Source: Anthostomella pinea (Eukaryota > Ascomycota > Sordariomycetes > Xylariales > Xylariaceae). Taken from it: a stretch of DNA of 64,000 nucleotides. Below the pieces are notes generated by a model. It was not told where the DNA came from and searched no databases. It saw nothing but the letters and a program-made list of their open reading frames with translations. Each line of letters opens with the position of its first letter. Positions within the stretch are counted from its first letter, which is position 1. This document shows positions 57,001 through 64,000 of the stretch, in pieces. The translations under genes and the position numbers were made by a program. The DNA is taken from contig CAUWAG010000003.1 in NCBI GenBank assembly GCA_963556695.1, forward strand, positions 2,542,001 through 2,606,000, written 5' to 3'.

Positions 57001-57402
57001 ACTGTATAACACTGTGACGACGTTAAGGTACCTTACAGGGCACTTTAGGTGAGATGGTGGCGCAACCAGGGCGCAACGACTGGCGGGGCAGGCGGGGCAG
57101 GGCAAAGCTGAAGCTGCTAGAGGCTCTTTACTAAGTCTTTGTCCCACTTCGATGGATCGTCGGCCAGGATCCCCTCCAACAGCTCCTTGTTGACTTGTCA
57201 GGTCTATTTCTGGTTCTTGTTTCCTGTCTCCTGTCCTACCGTCTGTCCAGATTTTTCCCTCTCTTCTGCTAATCCTTTGGAAGCGTCAACACTTAAATAT
57301 AGCTTCTCTGCTCTCCTTTGCGATCCCAATTGGTCTTGTCTGCCCATATACCGCTGTTTTGAGCTGTTGTTTATATACTACTGCGTCTCGCTACAGCCCA
57401 CC

Positions 57403-58972
57403 ATGGCACCTCCCACCGAGTTCACCCCCGCCAACGTGGCAGCCCAGAAGGCCGCTTTCGAGTCCGCCAGGCAGGGTCACGTTTTCACCTACTACGATTC
57501 CCTCAATGACTCTGACAAGGAAGCTCTCTTCAACCAGCTCCAGAAGATCGACCCCGCGAGAGTAAATGGCCTGTGGAAACTCGCCAAGGACCCTCCCCCA
57601 CAGCCCAAAGAGACCGTCGTCGAGCCCCTCCCCGAGTCCACCACCGCCAGTATCCTCGATTCGAAGGCCGAAGACATTCAGAGATGGTACAACCTTGGTC
57701 TGGATCTGATTGGGAAGGGCGAGGTTGCCGTTATCCTTATGGCTGGCGGTCAGGGCACTAGATTGGGAAGCAAAGCTCCCAAGGGATGCTTCAATATCCA
57801 GCTCCCCTCCAAGAAGTCCCTGTTCCAGATCCAGGGTGAGCGCATCTTGAAGGTACAAGAGTTGGCAGCACAAAAGGCCAAGGATGGAGCCAAGGCCATT
57901 GTGCCCTGGTACGTCATGACTAGCGGTCCGACACGCGGCCCAACCGAGAAGTTCTTCAGGAAGGAAAAGCTAGACGAATTGATCGACGAGGAAAACGATA
58001 TTCGATCCAAGGGGAAGCCCTGCTTCGGACTCGACGAGAAGAACGTCAAGATCTTCGAGCAGGGTGTGCTTCCTTGCTTCGACTTCAACGGCAAGTTCAT
58101 GCTCGCAAGCAAGAGCCAAGTCGCTGTGGCCCCTGATGGCAACGGTGGTATCTACAAGGCTCTACAGGACGAGGGCATCCTGGAGGACATGCAAAAGCGT
58201 GGAATCAAGCATGTCCACGCGTACTGCGTGGACAACTGCCTGGCCAAGGTTGCCGACCCGGTCTTTATCGGTTTCTCCGCCGAGAAGCAAGTCAAGATTG
58301 CCACCAAGGTCGTGCGAAAGCGCAATGCCACCGAGTCAGTCGGTCTGATCCTGCAAAAGAACGGCAAGCCCGACGTCGTTGAGTACTCCGAGATCGACAG
58401 CGCAACCGCCGAGGCCGAGGACCCGAAGCAACCCGGCATCCTCAAGTTCCGCGCCGCCAACATCGTCAACCACTACTACTCGTTCGAGTACTTGAACGGC
58501 ATGGGCGACTCGGTCAACCAGCTGCCTCCCCACATTGCCAAGAAGAAGATCCCGTACTTCGACATCGCAAAGGGCGAGGACGTCCACAAGGTCACCACCC
58601 CCAACGGCATCAAGCTCGAGCAGTTCGTCTTTGACAACTTCAAGTGGTTGGAGCTCAACGAGTTTGCCTGCTTCGAGGTCAAGCGCGAGGAGGAGTTCTC
58701 GCCGCTGAAGAACGCCGATGCGCCTGGCGCCGAGGACTGCGCGACGACTAGTCGGCAGGAAATCAAGGGCCAGGGCAAGCGCTGGGCTGAGCAGGCCGGT
58801 GCTACGGTGAAGAACGGGGATAAGGAGGGCCTGGAGGTCTCTCCCCTGACCAGCTACGTAAGTCTAGTAGTCCCCTTTATTCGACAGACAACAGAACTCT
58901 AACCGTGGTATGCAGAACGGCGAAGGTTTGGAAAGCTGGAAGGACAAGGAGATCTCGGAGCCTTCGATCTAG
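57403..58972 (+). CDS. UAP1: UDP-N-acetylglucosamine pyrophosphorylase
   Basis: Two exons, 57403-58857 and 58916-58972, around a 58-nt intron (TAC/GTAAGT ... TGCAG). The product is 503 residues, normal for the family. ATG 57403 (CCCACCATGGC) is preferred over the open frame reaching back to 57139, which is a C/T-rich leader without family similarity. Marks are the nucleotide-binding signature [19 protein letters not shown] (112-130), [62 protein letters not shown] and FVFDNFKW. The enzyme joins UTP and GlcNAc-1-phosphate to make UDP-GlcNAc in the cytosol, the precursor for chitin, N-glycans and GPI anchors. It is an essential housekeeping gene. The tiny last exon of 18 codons keeps the conserved ESWKDK end. 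Confidence 0.97.
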
Positions 58973-59784
58973 AAAACACAGACGGCAAATCTCGGGTTGG
59001 GACAGGGAAAAGCATGATGTTTGTAGACATGAATGAATGAACGGAACAGGTTGCAGTCAAACAGAGTGGTTGCAGGTGCATACGGCGAGCATGAAGTCGC
59101 CTTTACGCTAATCGCACATACATGAGAATGCACATTCTCATTACTCGACCGCAGTCCGCTTCCAAGGCCATTGTATGGAATCCTATGCTGCTGTCGGATT
59201 ACATAGCAATGTACAGAGCAGAGGACTGAATGAATCTGAATTATAAAGGACCCAATCATAACGCCTTGCGCTCTGCTCACAAGCTGACCGCCAGTGGCAG
59301 TGAATTCTTTCCGACTTCTCGATCCCGTGAACACCTAGCTGAAGCAATTAAAGATGTCGAAGCACCTATAGCATACAATTCCCGAACGCGTTGCCGTAAT
59401 GGACACGCGGCGTTCTTCCAGTCGCAGCCTCCCCGCGGGTATCATACTCCAAGACCGAGTCATGCCGTCTCAAGGTGTCGGATGCCTCGTGACTTTATAA
59501 TCATGAGATGAATCGGCGCCGGCTCAGACAGCAGACCGCATATAGGTAGACCTGGTGGCAGGCAGGACACCGGTGTCGAGGCCTGGCGCATCCCATTCCA
59601 AGTCTGGTTGGTGTATGTCCGAGCAGGCAACAATCGAGGGCATCTCCAGCGCCGAGGGCAAGGGCTGCTGCATGATCCACCATCCTCACGACCTAGGTAT
59701 GCCACGCCTGACCCTGCAGAGACCCCTGTTGTAAGTAATCATCGAGGAGGAGGACATTTTCACTTTTTTTCTTTTCATTTTTCT
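58973..59784. other. Convergent intergenic region
   Basis: 3' flanks of UAP1 and of the FAR1-type gene. No gene, tRNA or repeat is recognised. Confidence 0.45.
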
Positions 59785-61338
59785 TCATGACATTCCCATG
59801 GTGTAGTCAAAGTTGCCGTTCATCTGACTCCCTGAAACAGAACCACCCGTCTGATTCGTGGGGGTGTAAGACGCGTCTGTCATACCCGCCACCGGTGCCT
59901 GTGCTGATACGTGCGCCTGCATCGGCGTTGTCGTCGAAATCGCCATCATCGCCGGCGCCGCGCCCGCGTCAGACAAAATCCGCCCAAACACAACATGCCG
60001 CTGCTGGTGCAGCGGCGGCGGCTTGTTCACCTCGGCCAGGACATTCTTCTCCGCCGTCTGGAAGTCCGTCACAGTGATATAAGCGTGCTTGGGGCCCTTG
60101 AGCCGCAGGCGCAGGCGGTCGACGGCGCCCATCAGCCACAGCAGCGTGGCGTCGCTGCGGTCGGGCAGGATGGCGTAGCCGGCGGCGTTGCCCCCGGCGC
60201 CGGAGGCCGCGATGACGCTGTTCATCTCGAGGATCGGCAGGATCGAGTCCTGCTGGTTCTGCTGCTGGCGCGTGAGGATGTGCGATGTTTCTATTATTAA
60301 GATGTCGGGCGTGCGCTGCCAGAGGTCCGTCGTCCATTTGGGAACCCAGAATATGCCCTCCAGCGTGCCATTGCCCCCGCCCTCGGCGTGCTGCGCGTGC
60401 GGGACTGTGCTGGCTCGCTCGAGGGGGAAGCTCCAGATGTCCTCGCGTTCTTGTACTGTGGCTCAGGTCAGCCCAGTCCTGCCAACTGGTTTTCCAAATC
60501 ACGATGGCTAAAAAGCCTCCCAGTCGAGTTTTGGACTTGGGGCAACCATTGAAACATCAAACCTAATGGAGTGCAACTCACATCTGTACAACAGCGCCTG
60601 CACGCCCGTCGCATTATCCTTAGCGCGCCGTTTCCACGCCTGCACATAGTTGCTCACATCCTCAAACTTAACAAACGTATCCGGGTAACTCGCGACCAGA
60701 TCCTCATAAATCACCTTAACAGGCTTCCTCGCAATAGCGCCCGCCTCCACCAAACTGCGCTGCTCGACGTTCATGCGGCGGTGGCGCACGTGCTCGGCGG
60801 GACTGGCCGACGGCGTGTGGTTGTGCTCGGGCACCGTGACCTTGAAGTAGCAGCCGTCCTCGCGGATGTTGGCCGTGCAGCTGAAGGGGCAGCCGGTCTT
60901 CTTCGAGGATATGCGCTTGGCCCCGATCTGCGCCTTGGATTGGAAGGTTCCTGACTTGTCGCACTTGATCACGTACCGTGAGTACTGCCCCGTTCGCTTG
61001 GACTTGGTCTTAGGGTGCGCTACCGTGGCGTACCCTTCGCGCGCCGCGTGCGACTGCACTGCCTCCTCGCATTCTGCCCAGGTTGGGAAGATGCCTTCGG
61101 CGGGGGGTGCGAGAGGCATCTTGGGGGGTGTAGATGGCCTGACGATGTACTTGTTGAAATCGTCTCTAGATGATCCCGTGGTGGTTGGTGGCGGTGGTGT
61201 TGGTGTTGGAGGTGGGGACGAGGGAAGTTCGAGGTCGGTCGCGGGGGCAGCTCCAAATTGTGGCTGGCCGTTTTGTTGCTTCTGGCGAAAATAGTGGGGC
61301 CGGGATGAAATCTCATGCGTGTGCCTCTCAACTCTCAT
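59785..61338 (-). CDS. FAR1-type DNA-binding domain protein
   Basis: Two exons, 61338-60582 and 60455-59785, around a 126-nt intron (GAT/GTGAGT, CTGAC branch, CCACAG acceptor). The phase closes and the product is 475 residues. After a Pro/Ser/Thr-rich N-terminus, residues 82-176 form a FAR1/WRKY-GCM1-like zinc domain: FPTWAECEEAV, RYVIKCDKSG with Cys126, the GCPFSC pair (Cys150, Cys154), and HNH near 172-174 after YFKVTVPE. A short helical region follows. The second half resembles no domain I can name; it has Gln/Asn-rich and Gly/Thr-rich tails but also a TPDILIIETSHILTR stretch. FAR1 domains come from MULE-type transposases and are often domesticated as transcription factors. Whether this one regulates genes is inferred. 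The first few codons could change if an upstream intron exists. Confidence 0.75.
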
Positions 61339-61471
61339 CTCTCATAGATCCGTCGGATATGCCAACACTGGAATGCTGTGTGCCTGATGAGGGACACCTG
61401 ATTTAGCAGTAGTTTTAACACTCCTTCTAGGGAAATCTAATACTGTCCTGACCAAACCAAATCCTTGCTAG
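61339..61471. other. Short intergenic gap
   Basis: 133 bp between the start of the FAR1-type gene and the stop of the ankyrin gene, which are transcribed in the same direction. The FAR1 promoter must overlap the end of the ankyrin gene. Confidence 0.5.
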
Positions 61472-64000
61472 TTAATCACTTCCGCTGGAGTCTTCTTCGG
61501 CAACCTCTCTCATACGCTTTGCAACCGCCGACCTGAGCATCTCTATCACCTTCAGTCTTCTACGGTGCTCGATCTCAAAGAAATGGACCAATCCTTCTCT
61601 TTCTGCTACATTGTCATAGCCGATGTACGGCAGGTCATGTCCAGACTCTACCTTATATCTCAGCTTGAGATCTTGCTCTGTAGCCTCATTCCAAAGGGGC
61701 TTGACTGAAGGACGCTTCAATGCAATCTCAGCCCAATCCAACGGAGTGCGGCCCTGTCTGTCTGTTCTCATTGGATCTACCTCGGAACATTCGAGCAGGG
61801 CATTTACGTTTGCCAGATGCCCTCGTTCCGCGGCATATGAGAGCGGAGTCCTTCCACTTTCGTCCGCTGCGTCTTTGTTCACCCCACGCCACTCAAGCAG
61901 TATCCTGAAATCCCGCCGGTCCTGGAGGTAATCATCATCTCCCCATACATTGTGGTGCTCGGGAGACTCAGCAGCCCAACTGAGAGGTGTCCGACCGCGC
62001 TTGTCAGGTCGATCCGGGTCAATCACGTTTGGCGACCTGAACTGAATCCCCTCTGCGAGGTCTATTGGCAGCCCGATCATACGTGAGAACAAGGTCCTGC
62101 CGTCGGCGTCGGGCAGCTGAAGATCTAGCTCGTGCAGTCGAAAGAATACGTGGCCGCCTTGCCCATGGCACCAGTCAGCAGCTCGTGATGGTGCTAGCTC
62201 TCCCAAGGCGTGTCTCCTAAAAGGGTCAACGTCGTTCCGAGACAGGAGTAGTTCCGCAGCTTCTCGAAAGTCACCATCTACTGCGTACATCAAGGGTGTA
62301 AGCCCCCTTTCGTCCACATGGTCTGCCTGGATCCCCTCAATGTCCAGTAACAACTCTAGGGTGGCGGTTTGCCCACATTCAGATTTGCAGGCCGAAGAAA
62401 TGATATTACAGCCATGGTGGTCCTTTTTCAAAGGGTCGACAGAAGATTGAGCCAGCAGGCTTCGGGCGAAGTCGGTAGGCCCTCTCTGGGCGGCGTAAAA
62501 TAAAGGGGTCCGACCCCTTTCGTCGGGCGCGTCTATTATGACGCCTCTTGATATTGCTTCATCAACCAGGAACTGTAGGAGCTCCGCATCGAAAGCGTGT
62601 GAGGCTGCCCTATGTAACACAGCACCCCAGTTGCCGCTCTGGAATTCTAGCGACCTTTCTTGTTCCTTGAATAGCATCTGTACCCCGGCTAGATGGTTCG
62701 AACCCGCCGCAAAGAACAACGCGGTCTCGCCATCGATGTCGCGGGATAAAGGACCGTCCATTGTTGAGAGAAAGAGTTTCATGATCATTTCATTACCAGT
62801 GCTTGCTGCTAGCATAAGTAAGTCCCGACCCTTGTCGTCTTTCCATGTAATGTCAATGTCGTCGCAACGCAGAAGAAGCTCGACAATTTCCAGGTGCTCG
62901 TTAAGCACAGCCCAGCTGAGTGCGGACCGGCCGCCGTTATCCCTTCTGTTGATGTTGATAGAGCAGTAGTAGGGTACTGTCTTGTGGTCCGAGCAGCTTT
63001 GAGTTGGATTGTTGGATGCCGGTCCACATGATGGGCGTGTGTCCAAAGATAGCGCATAAGAACCCTGTGGCATTGTGCGCAGCAGGATCTTGGCACGCTC
63101 AAGTATTAAACGCACGACTTCCAGCCGTTCATCCTGCTTCCCTCGCCAACCTGCCGCGCACATGAGAGGCGTACTCCCGTCTACCGATACAGCATCCGCA
63201 TCGATAGACTCTTCTCTCAATAGTATGCGCACAATCTCAGACCTGCCACGCAATGCTGCGGAATGCAATGCTGTCCTGCCGTGAGGATCCTTCCAGTTGA
63301 CATCAGCTCTGACGAGCAGAAGGCTGACCTCCGGAACTCGCCCCTCACCTGCAGCGTTCGCCAAAGGGTTAGTGCTAGAGTAGCCTGGGTAATCAACCTC
63401 TATGTCTTCGTGCGACAGAAGGAGTTTCAGTAATTCCAGCTTTGTCCCTACTTTTCCCCATGGTCTGTTGTGAAGGTCGAATATGAATGTCCTATCTATG
63501 GCACGGAGGTTGTCGCATGACGCTGCGTTGATGTCAAAGTGGTGCTGTAACAGGAGCTCGGCGATACTGCAACGTTCCCAGTGAACTGCCATCTCAAGGG
63601 GAGCGTCATCCACCGGATCTTCTCGTGAGAGAGGGGGAATATCAGGATAGTCAGACTTGAACTGCAGCAGTTCCTTGACGACCTCCATATTCATTTGGCC
63701 TGCAGCCAAAGAAAGAGCATTTCTGTAGGATCCAGGTGTTGACCTAGGACGGCAACTTGGACTCATGTAGAAGCTTACCACAGAGAGGCTGTTGTATGCT
63801 GCAGCCACCGCCAGCGGTGTACACCGCTGAGAGTCAAGTACATTTGAATCGCTACCGGATGCTACTAGCTTCTTGGTGACTTTTGTCATGTCGAGCATAG
63901 CGGCCAAGTGTAACCCATGGCATGAGCGTGGCCGGTATTCGTCCTCTCGCCCGGACCATGGGTACATATTGACTGGTTCTCCTCTGGTCTCACGCAAGCG
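61472..64000 (-). CDS. Ankyrin-repeat protein, 5' end outside the window
   Basis: An open frame of 842 codons runs uninterrupted from the window edge to the stop at 61472-61474, so the true start lies beyond 64000. It consists almost entirely of ankyrin repeats of about 33 residues. The recurring pattern is GRTPLSxAAExGH followed by VxxLLL and DVDxxxxD. Clear copies are HGRTALHSAALRGRSEIVRILL, GSTPLMCAAGWRGK, GGRSALSWAVLNEHLEIVELLL and ERGRTPLFYAAQRG. The C-terminus is charged with a Glu/Ser-Gly-Ser tail. Such long repeat proteins act as protein-binding scaffolds, and in filamentous fungi they often belong to NLR-like or heterokaryon-incompatibility receptors with an N-terminal NACHT or similar domain, which would be upstream and is not visible. 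No specific function can be given. Confidence 0.85.
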   Translation of the reverse strand, partial: RLRETRGEPVNMYPWSGREDEYRPRSCHGLHLAAMLDMTKVTKKLVASGSDSNVLDSQRCTPLAVAAAYNSLSVVSFYMSPSCRPRSTPGSYRNALSLAAGQMNMEVVKELLQFKSDYPDIPPLSREDPVDDAPLEMAVHWERCSIAELLLQHHFDINAASCDNLRAIDRTFIFDLHNRPWGKVGTKLELLKLLLSHEDIEVDYPGYSSTNPLANAAGEGRVPEVSLLLVRADVNWKDPHGRTALHSAALRGRSEIVRILLREESIDADAVSVDGSTPLMCAAGWRGKQDERLEVVRLILERAKILLRTMPQGSYALSLDTRPSCGPASNNPTQSCSDHKTVPYYCSININRRDNGGRSALSWAVLNEHLEIVELLLRCDDIDITWKDDKGRDLLMLAASTGNEMIMKLFLSTMDGPLSRDIDGETALFFAAGSNHLAGVQMLFKEQERSLEFQSGNWGAVLHRAASHAFDAELLQFLVDEAISRGVIIDAPDERGRTPLFYAAQRGPTDFARSLLAQSSVDPLKKDHHGCNIISSACKSECGQTATLELLLDIEGIQADHVDERGLTPLMYAVDGDFREAAELLLSRNDVDPFRRHALGELAPSRAADWCHGQGGHVFFRLHELDLQLPDADGRTLFSRMIGLPIDLAEGIQFRSPNVIDPDRPDKRGRTPLSWAAESPEHHNVWGDDDYLQDRRDFRILLEWRGVNKDAADESGRTPLSYAAERGHLANVNALLECSEVDPMRTDRQGRTPLDWAEIALKRPSVKPLWNEATEQDLKLRYKVESGHDLPYIGYDNVAEREGLVHFFEIEHRRRLKVIEMLRSAVAKRMREVAEEDSSGSD

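Noticed and set aside
57139..57402. N-terminal extension of UAP1 by 88 codons
   Set aside because: It has no ATG start, is C/T-rich leader-like, and the family N-terminus begins at 57403.
1..64000. tRNA, rRNA, CRISPR array, telomere repeat or centromere
   Set aside because: No cloverleaf, array or telomeric repeat was seen. The AT-rich blocks look like RIP-mutated repeats rather than centromeric DNA, though I cannot exclude undetected tRNAs without a covariance search.

Overview
The window is nuclear DNA of a filamentous ascomycete (Pezizomycotina; Sordariomycetes is my best guess from gene content, but the sequence does not prove it). Genes carry short GT-AG introns of about 50-130 nt with CTAAC/CTGAC-type branch sites. 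Gene-rich DNA of normal base composition alternates with very AT-rich deserts that look like repeats mutated by RIP (repeat-induced point mutation). Most gene models below were joined by hand across introns by matching splice sites and phase.

Layout. 0.5-10 kb: a tiny Ser-rich ORF, a DUF423 membrane protein, a 213-bp MITE, a 2EXR/F-box-like acidic protein, a small AT-rich block, a truncated membrane-protein gene and a lactonase-like beta-propeller gene with a damaged reading frame. 10.6-19 kb: an old RIP-degraded LTR retrotransposon with recognisable direct repeats at both ends. Short GC-normal solo-LTR-like units lie inside it, and a pogo/Fot1-like element is inserted in its 3' repeat. 19.8-26.3 kb: a reducing polyketide synthase (KS-AT-DH-core-KR-ACP, no ER seen) broken by one in-frame stop and four inferred single-base deletions. 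26.7-35.7 kb: a DEDDh exonuclease-like protein, a secreted GMC oxidoreductase, an MFS transporter of the allantoate/pantothenate type and a 2OG-Fe(II) oxygenase. 35.9-42.1 kb: a second AT-rich block with a 5'-truncated LINE, a solo LTR and a full-length pogo-like element killed by RIP-type stops. 43-50 kb: a small secreted Cys-containing protein, an ANCHR-like zinc-finger protein, a DUF7732 Gly/Ser-rich surface protein and a TDG/MUG-type DNA glycosylase. 50.3-57 kb: more repeats around a DUF7924-like gene. 57.4-64 kb: housekeeping UAP1 (UDP-GlcNAc pyrophosphorylase), a FAR1-type DNA-binding protein and the 3' part of a long ankyrin-repeat gene that runs off the window.

How it fits together. 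The PKS, GMC oxidoreductase, MFS transporter and 2OG oxygenase, perhaps with the lactonase-like gene, have the makeup of a fungal secondary-metabolite cluster caught between two transposon deserts. The backbone PKS and the lactonase-like gene are damaged while the tailoring and transport genes are intact, so the cluster looks like a relic or one in decay. I saw no cluster transcription factor, no tRNA or rRNA, no CRISPR and no telomere. I found no clearly new biological system. The most unusual signals are the concentration of G/C-run contractions in just these two genes, a possible 43-nt intron that would bypass the damage in the lactonase-like gene, and the layered record of transposon insertion before and after RIP.
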